Shown: positions 46,443-55,301 of the stretch, piece after piece | Position numbering within the stretch: the stretch's first letter is position 1 | Layout: every line of letters starts with the position of its first letter | From: Sediminicola arcticus | GTDB taxonomy: Bacteria > Bacteroidota > Bacteroidia > Flavobacteriales > Flavobacteriaceae | Direction of reading: 5' to 3' | DNA: 64,000 nt | Assembly: GCF_040566695.1 (NCBI RefSeq) | Contig: NZ_JBEXAE010000001.1 | Span: 434,001 to 498,000 of the forward strand | Notes under the pieces: generated by a model | Told to the model about the DNA's origin: nothing | What the model saw: only the letters and a program-made list of their open reading frames with translations | Database searches by the model: none | Program-made: the position numbers and the translations under genes

Positions 46443-46640
46443 TTAAGCCGCAGCTTCCTCAGTTTTGTCAATTAAAATTTGACCTCTGTAGTATAATTTA
46501 CCTTCATGCCAGTGAGCTCTGTGGTATAAATGCATTTCTCCAGTGGTTGGATCTTTAGCAATTGTTGGAGCTACTGCTTTGTAATGAGTTCTCCTTTTAT
46601 CTCTTCTGGTTTTTGAAATCTTTCTTTTTGGATGTGCCAT
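46443..46640 (-). CDS. rpmF: 50S ribosomal protein L32
   Basis: 65 residues: MAHPKRKISKTRRDKRR at the N-terminus, then AHWHEGKLYYRG. The usual zinc-binding cysteines of the C+ form are absent, so this is the C-minus version. Nine bases after the YceD gene. Confidence 0.96.
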   Translation of the reverse strand: MAHPKRKISKTRRDKRRTHYKAVAPTIAKDPTTGEMHLYHRAHWHEGKLYYRGQILIDKTEEAAA

Positions 46641-46648
46641 GGTAAACC

Positions 46649-47185
46649 TTATTTATCTTTTAATAACTTTTTTAAAGCATCCCACCTGGGATCTGTATTA
46701 TTTCCTTTATTTTCTTTAACCTCTTTTGGTTGTAACTCTTCTAACTTATCAATGACTTCCGATTCCAAGGTTCCATCCAGAACTCCTGGATGCACTCTTT
46801 TTTGCGGGATGGCCAAAACCAACATTTCGTAAACATATTGGGCAATGTTGATCAGATGATCCCCATGGGGAATAATTAATATCTCATCATTCTCGTCATT
46901 GTACTCATCCCCAAATTTCACTACCAACTCTAGAGAGGATGCGATTTTTTGATCAAATGGTTCGTTGGTGATGTCGCAGTTTACGTTAACCGTTCCCTTG
47001 GAATGCATCTCCAATTCCAACATTGTACTCATTTTATTCAATGTAACACGTAGACCTATGTCAGCGCCATTGATATCATCGTACTCAAAAGATTCAAAGA
47101 ACTCATTTTTAATTTTAAACTCAAACTCATGCTTCCCCTGCTTCAATCCTGAAAAAGGAATAGCAAATTCCTTATGCTTCGTCAT
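46649..47185 (-). CDS. YceD/DUF177 family protein
   Basis: 178 residues. The family sits upstream of rpmF in most bacteria and is linked to 23S rRNA/50S accumulation. The conserved C-terminal pattern is seen (CDITNEPFDQKIAS, and NTDPRWDALKKL near the end). Start is ATG 47185 (MTKHKEFAIPF); the in-frame GTG at 47215 lies at or before the predicted transcription start. Confidence 0.88.
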   Translation of the reverse strand: MTKHKEFAIPFSGLKQGKHEFEFKIKNEFFESFEYDDINGADIGLRVTLNKMSTMLELEMHSKGTVNVNCDITNEPFDQKIASSLELVVKFGDEYNDENDEILIIPHGDHLINIAQYVYEMLVLAIPQKRVHPGVLDGTLESEVIDKLEELQPKEVKENKGNNTDPRWDALKKLLKDK

Positions 47186-47229
47186 GTTTAACACTGGTTT
47201 AGAGTATCCGCCCACCTAAAAGGCGGGTG

Positions 47230-47259
47230 CAAAGATACTATTAATTTAATAATTCCAAA
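47230..47259 (-). promoter_or_regulatory. Promoter of the yceD-rpmF operon
   Basis: On the minus strand TTTG (47256-47259), 18 bases, TATCTTTG (47230-47237). An exact -7 consensus match. Confidence 0.75.
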
Positions 47260-47364
47260 CTTTTTACAGCTTAAATATGCCTCTTTTTTGACCCTAATGC
47301 CAATTGGCACAACTTTTTACCTTTTTGGAAGATTTCAAAGGTCAAATAATTTTCAAAGATACAA

Positions 47365-48417
47365 TTATCTTGTGGGTTTTAATTTCTGCTTTTTCAATGG
47401 ATTACTTGTTAAATCCATGTACTCCTCTCTGTTCTTGAATATTTGTAGGGCAGCAAAAACTGCTTCTTTAAAAGAACTGTGGTCTGCCTTTCCCTTGCCC
47501 GCTATTTCATAAGCCGTTCCATGGTCAGGAGAAGTCCTTACTTTTCGAAGACCAGCGGTATAATTTACACCTTTTCCAAATGAAAGGGTTTTGAAAGGAA
47601 TAAGTCCCTGATCGTGATATGCAGCAAGGATGGCGTCAAAATTTTTATACCCATCTGAACCGAAAAAGCTATCTGCAGAATATGGCCCGTAGACCAAATG
47701 TCCTGCGTCCATAAAATCTTTGATTACTGGCTTTAACACCTCATCATCCTCCTTGCCAATAACGCCATTGTCCCCACTATGCGGGTTAATACCCAATAGC
47801 GCAATACGTGGTTTTCGAATCCCAAAATCCATTTTCAACGAATTCTCTATGATCTTAATTTTGCTCTTTACCAGTTTTGCATTGATGGCAGCAGGCGCAT
47901 CCTTAACCGCAACATGATCGGTTAACAATCCCACTTTTAAGTCGTCTGTAACCATGAACATCAGGCTTTCTCCTTCCAATTCCTTAGCCAAATAATCCGT
48001 ATGTCCAGGGAAATTGAAGTCCTTGGATTGAATATTATTTTTATTAATTGGGGCCGTTACCAATACATCTATTTCATCCTTTTTAAGGGCATCTACGGCT
48101 GCAACAAGTGACTTTAGAGCGTATTCCCCTCCTTCTGCCGTGGCCTCGCCAAATTTGATCTCTGGAGTCTCCTTCCATACATTCATCACATTGATCTTAC
48201 CATCTAAAGCTTTAGACACCTCCTGTATTCCGTTATAATTAATCTCTATACCGAGCTCGTTCTTTTGAAAAGAAATCACCTTGTTGGAGGCAAAAATAAT
48301 GGGCGTGCAAAAATCTAACATTCTTACATCCTCAAAGGTTTTGAGAACAACCTCGCATCCAATCCCATTAAAATCACCGATGGATATGCCAAGTTTTATT
48401 TTTTCGCTTTCCTGCAT
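47365..48417 (-). CDS. pdxA: 4-hydroxythreonine-4-phosphate dehydrogenase
   Basis: 350 residues. Pyridoxal phosphate synthesis: oxidises 4-phosphohydroxy-threonine. Seen: ISIGDFNGIGCEV at the start, metal-site histidines in FPGHTDYLA and AAYHDQGLIPFK, and NPHSGDNGVIGKED. On the minus strand before yceD. A perfect TAGTTTTG -7 box (48451-48458) lies upstream. Confidence 0.95.
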   Translation of the reverse strand: MQESEKIKLGISIGDFNGIGCEVVLKTFEDVRMLDFCTPIIFASNKVISFQKNELGIEINYNGIQEVSKALDGKINVMNVWKETPEIKFGEATAEGGEYALKSLVAAVDALKKDEIDVLVTAPINKNNIQSKDFNFPGHTDYLAKELEGESLMFMVTDDLKVGLLTDHVAVKDAPAAINAKLVKSKIKIIENSLKMDFGIRKPRIALLGINPHSGDNGVIGKEDDEVLKPVIKDFMDAGHLVYGPYSADSFFGSDGYKNFDAILAAYHDQGLIPFKTLSFGKGVNYTAGLRKVRTSPDHGTAYEIAGKGKADHSSFKEAVFAALQIFKNREEYMDLTSNPLKKQKLKPTR

Positions 48418-48475
48418 GGTATCTTTACCTTTATGTCTAATTTTACACTACAAAACTACTTAATTAAAACGACAC

Positions 48476-49066
48476 ATGTTTACCGGGATTATTGAAACTT
48501 TAGGGGAAGTGAAACAATTAAAAAAAGACGGTGGAAATTTGCATATTAGCGTCAATTCTTCCATTACCCACGAACTTAAAATAGACCAAAGTGTTGCCCA
48601 TAACGGTGTTTGCTTAACGGTGGTTGCCCTAAATGGCGAAACATATACAGTAACGGCCATAGAAGAAACGTTACAGAAAACCAACCTGAACCATCTAATA
48701 GAAGGGGAATCAGTGAACCTAGAACGTGCCATGATTCTGGGTTCTAGGCTAGACGGACACCTAGTACAGGGACATGTGGACCAAACAGGCACCTGTATTG
48801 CCATTAACCAAAAAGATGGAAGCTGGTTTTTTACTTTTGAATACGAACCTTCAAAAAACAATGTGACCATAGAAAAAGGATCTATAACCATAGACGGCAC
48901 TAGTTTAACAGTAGTAGATTCCAAAAAGAACCTGTTTAGCGTGGCCATAATCCCCTACACCTATGAACATACAAGGTTTAACACCTACAAGGTTGGAACT
49001 GTGGTTAATTTGGAATTTGATGTTATCGGAAAATATGTCTCCAGATTGATGGGGCTTCAACAATAG
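48476..49066 (+). CDS. ribE: Riboflavin synthase, alpha subunit
   Basis: 196 residues: two lumazine-binding repeats. N-terminal MFTGIIETLG, NGVCLTV, GHLVQGHVD in the first; ITIDGTSLTV in the second. Makes riboflavin from two 6,7-dimethyl-8-ribityllumazine molecules. Divergent from pdxA with 58 bases between the two start codons. Confidence 0.96.
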   Translation: MFTGIIETLGEVKQLKKDGGNLHISVNSSITHELKIDQSVAHNGVCLTVVALNGETYTVTAIEETLQKTNLNHLIEGESVNLERAMILGSRLDGHLVQGHVDQTGTCIAINQKDGSWFFTFEYEPSKNNVTIEKGSITIDGTSLTVVDSKKNLFSVAIIPYTYEHTRFNTYKVGTVVNLEFDVIGKYVSRLMGLQQ

Positions 49067-49131
49067 ATTTCCCTAGCTAAAATGTATTTGAGAGTTTAAA
49101 GTATTAGCCTACTGCCTTTATAAATCCAAAA

Positions 49132-50328
49132 CTAATCTTCAAAAAAGGAGATGGAAGAGCCTACCCAGTCATCATTGGACAAATAAGACACATTAATCAA
49201 ATCTCCTTTGTTCATTCGGGTGAGATTAATAACCGGCATTAGTCGATTATTAGTATCATTCCAAGTATATAAAATGCGTAGTTCTACTTTAGAATTGGCC
49301 CCGCTTGGCGTTTTAATGATTGGGGCGTACTTCACCTTGGACTGCAGAATATAGTTGTGTTTATCCTTTATGCCTTCAATAAATTTAAAAGTAGGATTTA
49401 AATTAATTCCTTTTCCGGCAAAGGAAAACAAGGGCTTTAAAACATAGTTGGCCAAATCCAAGTCCTTGGGAAAATCATTTAAATAAAAAGATTGGGGAAT
49501 GTTTTTATGAGTCAGCAAGGGCATGATACATTTGGAGATCATAAAAAACCAATCGGGATGCGACACCCATTCTACGTCCACATCATCGGTAAGGTTGAAA
49601 TCTGTTTTTAAATCTGGCATCTGAAGGAGCTCGTCCAGGATCACCCGGTTATAAATACGGTTAATCTGTATCTTCTTACCGTCCTTTTCGTAGAACAACT
49701 TTTTTCCTTCCTTAATAACTTTTGTCAAACAAAGTACCTCTATGCCTAGAGCTTGCTTTGTAGCCCAAAAGTCCATCCTAGTTTTCTGTTTCTCGGGATA
49801 GATTTCCAAGAGAACGACATGTTCTGGCTGATCATCTCCAATAATTACCCGTTTTAAATCTGCCAAATAGCTGATATCATTTAGATCATTAAAATAGAAA
49901 TGAAAACCTTCCTTGGGAATTTGTGGATAATTTTTTAGAAAAGCATTCCCTAATAAGGATTGATACATAAATAGAGAAGGAAACGATTGAAGTTCAATCA
50001 ATTTAGGAGCTATCCCACCTTGCCCGTCATCGCAAAGTCCAAAATCTATAGCAAGAAAATGTGGGTTTCCCAAGGTTGAAGGAGATTGAAGTTCTTTCGG
50101 GATGAATTTTTTCCGTATCTCCCCAAAGTCAATTTTCCATAATTGTTCTATAATAGAATCGCACGCATCAAATACTTCTTGTTTAAGCTCTTTACTGATA
50201 AAAAAAGGGGTTTCCGAAATGCGGAATGCGCATGGTTCACCAACTGTCTGCGCTAGATCGTTTTTAAGACTATTGTAATACTCCTGTTTAAAATTATCAT
50301 TAAACGTTTCGCGAACCTCTTTTATCAT
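49132..50328 (-). CDS. ATP-grasp-like protein of the amidoligase cluster
   Basis: 398 residues, no exact family name. The C-terminal half has features of a diverged ATP-grasp: YVLKPLFSFAGKGINLN (a lysine and glycine-rich loop, about 301-317), YILQSKV, and VELRILY. I infer an ATP-dependent carboxylate-amine ligase acting on an amino-acid or peptide substrate. No signal peptide. Its start codon overlaps the stop of the amidotransferase gene by four bases (ATGA), so the two proteins are translationally coupled and probably act together. Confidence 0.7.
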   Translation of the reverse strand: MIKEVRETFNDNFKQEYYNSLKNDLAQTVGEPCAFRISETPFFISKELKQEVFDACDSIIEQLWKIDFGEIRKKFIPKELQSPSTLGNPHFLAIDFGLCDDGQGGIAPKLIELQSFPSLFMYQSLLGNAFLKNYPQIPKEGFHFYFNDLNDISYLADLKRVIIGDDQPEHVVLLEIYPEKQKTRMDFWATKQALGIEVLCLTKVIKEGKKLFYEKDGKKIQINRIYNRVILDELLQMPDLKTDFNLTDDVDVEWVSHPDWFFMISKCIMPLLTHKNIPQSFYLNDFPKDLDLANYVLKPLFSFAGKGINLNPTFKFIEGIKDKHNYILQSKVKYAPIIKTPSGANSKVELRILYTWNDTNNRLMPVINLTRMNKGDLINVSYLSNDDWVGSSISFFED

Positions 50329-51161
50329 ATGGGCAGTAATTTTGATTCCTTAAGGGATAAGGCCGCCCGTTTAAGAAAAGTCGGAATCATGGTCTTATGT
50401 GTTTTTACAATTTTGTCCTCATCCTCTAGGTGTTCAAGCATATTTTGAAACTTTTTCTTTCCGTGATGCTTAATGACTAGTGATTTTTTATCCTCTCTAT
50501 TGAAATATTTTAACATCCCCTCCGAATCGGCTTCAGGATGAAATTGTACTCCAAATATCTCTTGGGAAAAACGTATAGCCATTACGGCTCTTTCAAGAGG
50601 GATATGCGGTCTTATTTTTTCTTTACATAATATTTTTGCACCAAATTTCTCCAATTTGTTATACTTCGGCTTCACCACCTGATAATCCCTAGAATCCACA
50701 GCAAAAAATGGATTTTTTAATCCTTCAAATAAGGGCTCTGTAAGTCCGTCTTTTGTCTTGTGTATGGGCATAACCCCAAAAGAGGTGGACTTACGCTTGT
50801 TCACCTTGGCCAAATCCCAATGTAAACATGCCAATTGAAAAGAATGGCATATTAAAAAAAGATGTTTTTTATTTTGATATTGCTCATTGTGAGCTAAAGC
50901 AGCATCTAAAAATGCGAAATACAGCTTTTCCCATTTTTCATCTGCAATAAAGGGAGCTCCCGGGCCTCCTGAGGAGATAAAAATATCGTAATTAGCAATA
51001 TCCGGTAACTCTGTGGCATTGCGCACTTCAAATACAGTATACTGCCCATTAATGTCTTCTTGGGACAAAAATTGCTCTACCAACTTCTTAATGCAGCGCA
51101 TACCCTCGTTTGTTTGGCCTGCATTAAGGTCGAGCACTGCAATGTTATAGTTCCTCTTCAT
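50325..51161 (-). CDS. Class I glutamine amidotransferase-like protein
   Basis: 278 residues from ATG 51161. GATase-1 fold: the nucleophile Cys is in LICHSFQLAC (the usual GxCxG elbow is altered to CHS), and the His/Glu pair is in GVQFHPEADSEG. The motif GGPGAPF is present. It could release ammonia for a neighbouring ligase, or hydrolyse gamma-glutamyl bonds. The in-frame TTG at 51179 adds only six basic residues and is less likely. Overlaps the next gene by 4 bases. Confidence 0.8.
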   Translation of the reverse strand: MKRNYNIAVLDLNAGQTNEGMRCIKKLVEQFLSQEDINGQYTVFEVRNATELPDIANYDIFISSGGPGAPFIADEKWEKLYFAFLDAALAHNEQYQNKKHLFLICHSFQLACLHWDLAKVNKRKSTSFGVMPIHKTKDGLTEPLFEGLKNPFFAVDSRDYQVVKPKYNKLEKFGAKILCKEKIRPHIPLERAVMAIRFSQEIFGVQFHPEADSEGMLKYFNREDKKSLVIKHHGKKKFQNMLEHLEDEDKIVKTHKTMIPTFLKRAALSLKESKLLPI

Positions 51162-51230
51162 TAAATCTTTCTTTTTCAAGATGGTAAAATTACTATTTTT
51201 ACTTCTTATCTCTCTGAAAACCAGGTTAAA

Positions 51231-52328
51231 TTAAATTCCCAACGAGGTCTGGTCAACCACATATTTAATTACTTCCTTTAAATCATTCGTTTCATTAAAA
51301 ACCTTTAGCTGCCTATCGGCTCCAGATCCTTGTTCCAACATTTGATATACAAAATTTACTTCTTTTCTACATTCCAATTCATCCACCACATCATCTATGA
51401 ATTCCAATAGTTCCTGAATCAACACTTCAAAAGGCACTTCTTCCTCCTTACCAAAATCGATTAGTTTGGCCTCCATCCCCCATCTTGCGGCCCGCCATTT
51501 GTTCTCGTTAATCAATACCCTGCGATACGATCTAAAGCTTTGGTTCTTCTGGTGTAGCCTGTGCAGCTTAGCAATAATACATTGCATGATGGCGGCAATA
51601 CAGATGACTTCATCAACGGTCTGAACCATATCACAAATCCTAAATTCTACCGTTGGGTAGAAAGGATGCAAACGAATATCCCACCAGATTTTTTTGCCGT
51701 TATCTATACAGTTTGTTTTTACAAGTATATCCACAAACTTATCGTATTCGGCCACACTGGAAAAATAGGGCGGGATTCCGGTGCGTGGGAATTTATCAAA
51801 GATTTTAGATCGGTACGACTTAAACCCCGTTTCTCTGGCTTCCCAAAAAGGAGAGTTGGTAGACAAGGCATAAAGGTGTGGTAAAAAGTACCGTGCCACG
51901 TTCATAATCTGTAGACCCTCTTCCCTACTGGGTATCCCCACATGAACATGTAAACCAAAAATTAGGTTGGACCTAGCTACATCCTTCATTTCTTCAATTA
52001 GGGCATCATATCTAGGATCAGGAGTGATTAACTGATCACTCCAGTGCGAAAAAGGATGCGTCCCCGCTGCAGCCACCTTAAGTCCTTCGGCCCCGGCCAA
52101 TGCAATGACCTGTTGCCTTAAGTAAGAGACCTCATCCCGCGCTTGTTGGATATTTTCACAAATATTGGTGCCCATTTCAACTACGGCCTGGTGCATTTCT
52201 TCCTTTATTCTTTCCTTTAGGAGTACCTTTCCTCCTTCGTAAATTTTGGACATATGCGATCTGAGCGTCAACGTATCGCTATCCAAAATTTGAAATTCCT
52301 CTTCAATTCCCAGCGTGAACTTTTTCAT
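51231..52328 (-). CDS. GCS2-family carboxylate-amine ligase
   Basis: 365 residues. Glutamate-cysteine ligase type 2 fold (YbdK-like): KFTLGIEEEFQILD at the start, VEMGTNICEN, AAGTHPFSHW, FGLHVHVGI (about 123-131), VEFRICD and ENKWRAARWG. The family forms gamma-glutamyl or related amide bonds using ATP. In this cluster, with two ATP-grasp genes, it may add one building block to an unknown product rather than make glutathione. Confidence 0.85.
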   Translation of the reverse strand: MKKFTLGIEEEFQILDSDTLTLRSHMSKIYEGGKVLLKERIKEEMHQAVVEMGTNICENIQQARDEVSYLRQQVIALAGAEGLKVAAAGTHPFSHWSDQLITPDPRYDALIEEMKDVARSNLIFGLHVHVGIPSREEGLQIMNVARYFLPHLYALSTNSPFWEARETGFKSYRSKIFDKFPRTGIPPYFSSVAEYDKFVDILVKTNCIDNGKKIWWDIRLHPFYPTVEFRICDMVQTVDEVICIAAIMQCIIAKLHRLHQKNQSFRSYRRVLINENKWRAARWGMEAKLIDFGKEEEVPFEVLIQELLEFIDDVVDELECRKEVNFVYQMLEQGSGADRQLKVFNETNDLKEVIKYVVDQTSLGI

Positions 52329-52393
52329 AGAACTGTTACCTTGTTAAAATTAGATACCCCTACCCTCACCATCAAGTGGACTTGGACACAAAA

Positions 52394-53533
52394 TTATTTT
52401 TTAGTAGTCTTCTTTGGAGCCGCTTTTTTAGGTGTTACTTTCTTTGGCGCTTCTTTTTTTGCAGCTATTTTCACAGCTTTCTGTAGCGCACCTTTGCCTT
52501 TAGTTGGCTCCTTTTTTACTACTGCTTTTTTCGCTTCGGCAGCAGATTTTAACTTACTTTTTATTGGTTCTTTCTTAGGCGGTGTTACCGCATTCTGGAC
52601 AAAAGTACCCCAGCTACTATTGTTTTGTTTGGGGTTGTGTGCATTGGCCATTTCAATGGCCAATTTGGCAGAATGCTCCACGATCCATTCAAAATTCTCC
52701 TGACCCACTGAGTTAACATCTGCATCCGGTGCTGGGTTGCAAAAATCTATGGCTATTGGTACCCCGTTTCGCACTGCAAATTCTACCGTGTTAAAATCAT
52801 ATCCCAAGGCCTTGTTCAGCAATAAGGTATAATCATGGATTGTTTTCATCAACTTTTTATGTTCGGCTCCAGTTGTTTTTGGAGTAGTCACATAGCGCAA
52901 ATGAGGTTCGTTCCTAGGCTCATAGGGCATAATATGTACATATTTTTGACCCAAACAATACACCCTGTAATAATCCTCAAAAACAATTTCTTCCTGTAGC
53001 ATCATTACCAACTGACCTGTTTCCCCATATTTGTTGAAAAAATCATCGGGATTGTCCACCCTGTACACATTTTTCCAACCCCCGCCTGAGTGTGGCTTCA
53101 TATAGGCAGGAAAACCAATGTAGTTAAAAATATAATCCCAATCTAAGGGCGCTTCAAGATTACGAAATGACTTTTCCGTTGTATCGTCCGGTCTATCCTT
53201 GGATGGTAAAAGAATGGTCTTTGGTACAGGAACCCCCAATTGTATGGACAAGCAGTTATTGAAAAACTTCTCGTCTGCACTCCACCAAAATGGATTGTTG
53301 ATAATTGTTGTGCCCATGAGGGAAGCGTTCTTTAGATATGCTCTATAGAAAGGAACTTCTTGGGAAATTCTATCAAAAATAACGTGATACCCATAATCGA
53401 TACCTTGCTGAACCTTATCAATTTTTACAGGCTCAGCAACAACTTTACCTTTGCCTAATTCGTTAACTTTATTTATAAATTCCCAAGGAAAGGTGTCTTC
53501 CATCCCAAACAATATTCCCACTTTCTTAGCCAT
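52394..53533 (-). CDS. ATP-grasp ligase with histone H1-like Lys/Ala/Pro tail
   Basis: 379 residues. Residues 1 to about 310 form an ATP-grasp protein (KKVGILFGMEDTFPWEF start; FPAYMKPHSGGGW, about 147-159, is the ATP-binding Lys and glycine loop; VEFAVRNGVPIAIDFCNPAP carries the metal-binding acidic and Asn residues). From about residue 320 there are 60 residues made almost only of Lys, Ala, Pro, Thr, Val and Glu with KKEAPKK-type repeats, resembling bacterial histone H1-like tails. The tail may bind a polyanion or keep the enzyme on a polymeric substrate. Between the esterase (25 bases) and the GCS2 gene (65 bases). Confidence 0.78.
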   Translation of the reverse strand: MAKKVGILFGMEDTFPWEFINKVNELGKGKVVAEPVKIDKVQQGIDYGYHVIFDRISQEVPFYRAYLKNASLMGTTIINNPFWWSADEKFFNNCLSIQLGVPVPKTILLPSKDRPDDTTEKSFRNLEAPLDWDYIFNYIGFPAYMKPHSGGGWKNVYRVDNPDDFFNKYGETGQLVMMLQEEIVFEDYYRVYCLGQKYVHIMPYEPRNEPHLRYVTTPKTTGAEHKKLMKTIHDYTLLLNKALGYDFNTVEFAVRNGVPIAIDFCNPAPDADVNSVGQENFEWIVEHSAKLAIEMANAHNPKQNNSSWGTFVQNAVTPPKKEPIKSKLKSAAEAKKAVVKKEPTKGKGALQKAVKIAAKKEAPKKVTPKKAAPKKTTKK

Positions 53534-53558
53534 AATCTATATATTTTAAGTTTTTATT

Positions 53559-54275
53559 TTACGTTTTAAAGAATCGTTCCACATATTCTGGAAACACCAT
53601 TTTCCAAAGGGGCCAATCGTGTTCTATCCATTTTTTTTCATCATACCAATGACGTATCCCCTTTTCATTTAACACATGGGACATATGAATATTTTTTGTC
53701 CTGCAACTATCCCAATCCGAGGTGCTCAGGACAATCTCCATATGGCTGTATTTCCAAGCCTCTTCATTCCGCATAAACTCATCCGGACAATTAAAATATA
53801 TGGCCATGTCATCAGACAGAGGTGTAAAGTTTCTTATATTAAAAACCCCCGACATAGAAAATAGATGAGAGACCAAATCCGGAAATCTAAAAGCAGTGTT
53901 CCCCGCGTGATATCCCCCAAAACTGCAACCCCCAACAGCAATACGCTCGGTGTTACATTGCATCTTAATATAAGGAATCAATTCCCTTTGGAGAAATTTC
54001 ATAAATAATTCATACCGTTGAATTTTTAATTCCGATGACAGCTGGTTGTCATAAAAAGTGAGCATATCTAAGGTCTCTACATTGTAAATCTTGATCCACC
54101 CTTGCTCAATAAAATGTATCACGGATTGATTAAGTCCAAAATCAGTATTTTGGGTATAGGAACCCCCAGAGGTAGGAAACAACAAAATAGGATATCCCCA
54201 ATGTCCAGTCACTTCTAGATTGATATTTCTATCTAATGTGTTGGAATAATATTGAATGTTTTGTATTTCTGCCAT
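53559..54275 (-). CDS. Esterase D-type alpha/beta hydrolase
   Basis: 238 residues, no signal peptide. The nucleophile is Ser in GGCSFGGY (about 129), the C-terminal His is in EHDWPLW. Family: putative esterase (as in esterase D or mycolyl-type). First gene of the minus-strand cluster, divergent from a second esterase (54380). Confidence 0.85.
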   Translation of the reverse strand: MAEIQNIQYYSNTLDRNINLEVTGHWGYPILLFPTSGGSYTQNTDFGLNQSVIHFIEQGWIKIYNVETLDMLTFYDNQLSSELKIQRYELFMKFLQRELIPYIKMQCNTERIAVGGCSFGGYHAGNTAFRFPDLVSHLFSMSGVFNIRNFTPLSDDMAIYFNCPDEFMRNEEAWKYSHMEIVLSTSDWDSCRTKNIHMSHVLNEKGIRHWYDEKKWIEHDWPLWKMVFPEYVERFFKT

Positions 54276-54379
54276 AGAACTAAATATAATTTAAAAATGT
54301 TAAAAAAGCCATACAACCCCCCATCAATTGCAATGGTTTTTTAAGGAATTGTTATACTTGCAGACCTATTGAAGAAAAA

Positions 54380-55192
54380 ATGCAATTTGAAAGTGAATTT
54401 ATTGGATTAAAAGGGAGCCTCTATTCCAAATATCTTGGTAGAAAAGTTACTTTTAGATTGGTTGCCCCTCCCCATTACAAGGATTCAGAAACACCCTTCC
54501 CCGTTTTATTGATGAACGATGGACAGGATTTTGTGAATTTGGAGTTAGAAAAAACCCTTCCTTCTGCATTTTCCTCAAAAACAGGTAGACCTTTCGTCTA
54601 CGTAGGCATTGAGGCGAATAACAATCGTATTCAAGAATACGGTACGGCATCTTCCCCAGATTTCAAAGGACGCGGAGCCAAGGCCGTGAACTATTCAAAA
54701 TTCTTGATAGAGGAATTTATCCCATTTTTAAGAACGGAATTTAAAGTTTCCAAAGATGCTCAGGATTGGGTATACTGTGGCATGTCTTTGGGTGGATTGT
54801 CAGCTTTTGATATCGTATACAACAATGCTCAATACTTTGGAAAGGTGGGTGTATTTAGTGGGTCATTTTGGTGGCGTAATAAAGCATATACCAATAACGA
54901 TGTTGCTGATAGGAGCCGAATTGTACTGGATGTTGTTAAAAAAGGAACCTATAATCCACACCTTAAATTTTGGCTCCAATGTGGAACTGAAGATGAGACG
55001 GCGGATCGAAATAACAATGGTGTCATAGATTCTATAGACGATACCACTGATGTTATCAAAGAATTACAAGAAAAAGGGTACTCCTTTCCCGGGGATATCA
55101 CCTATGTAGAATTAAATGGCGGAAAACACAATTTAAAAACCTGGGCCAAGGTTTTTCCAGAATTCACCTATTGGGCCTTTGGCACCAATTAG
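54380..55192 (+). CDS. Esterase-family alpha/beta hydrolase
   Basis: 270 residues. MNDGQDF near the start, nucleophile Ser in YCGMSLGGLSAF (about 134), acidic residue region CGTEDETADRNN, His in GGKHNLKTW. Similar to enterochelin-esterase-type hydrolases. No signal peptide. Divergent from the other esterase across a 104-base intergenic region, with a TATACTTG -7-like box before it; the shared promoter region ties it to the cluster. Confidence 0.85.
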   Translation: MQFESEFIGLKGSLYSKYLGRKVTFRLVAPPHYKDSETPFPVLLMNDGQDFVNLELEKTLPSAFSSKTGRPFVYVGIEANNNRIQEYGTASSPDFKGRGAKAVNYSKFLIEEFIPFLRTEFKVSKDAQDWVYCGMSLGGLSAFDIVYNNAQYFGKVGVFSGSFWWRNKAYTNNDVADRSRIVLDVVKKGTYNPHLKFWLQCGTEDETADRNNNGVIDSIDDTTDVIKELQEKGYSFPGDITYVELNGGKHNLKTWAKVFPEFTYWAFGTN

Positions 55193-55301
55193 TGAAACCG
55201 ATAAAGCCTTAATATTTAATGCCAATACCTTGAAATATTTCGTAAAGGCTAGGTGTCATTATTATTTCGGCTATTTTTACTTTTGAACACCAACCCTTCT
55301 T

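Noticed and set aside
51231..52328. Glutathione synthesis gene
   Set aside because: Although GCS2 proteins can be glutamate-cysteine ligases, no glutathione synthetase is adjacent and the neighbours suggest another product.
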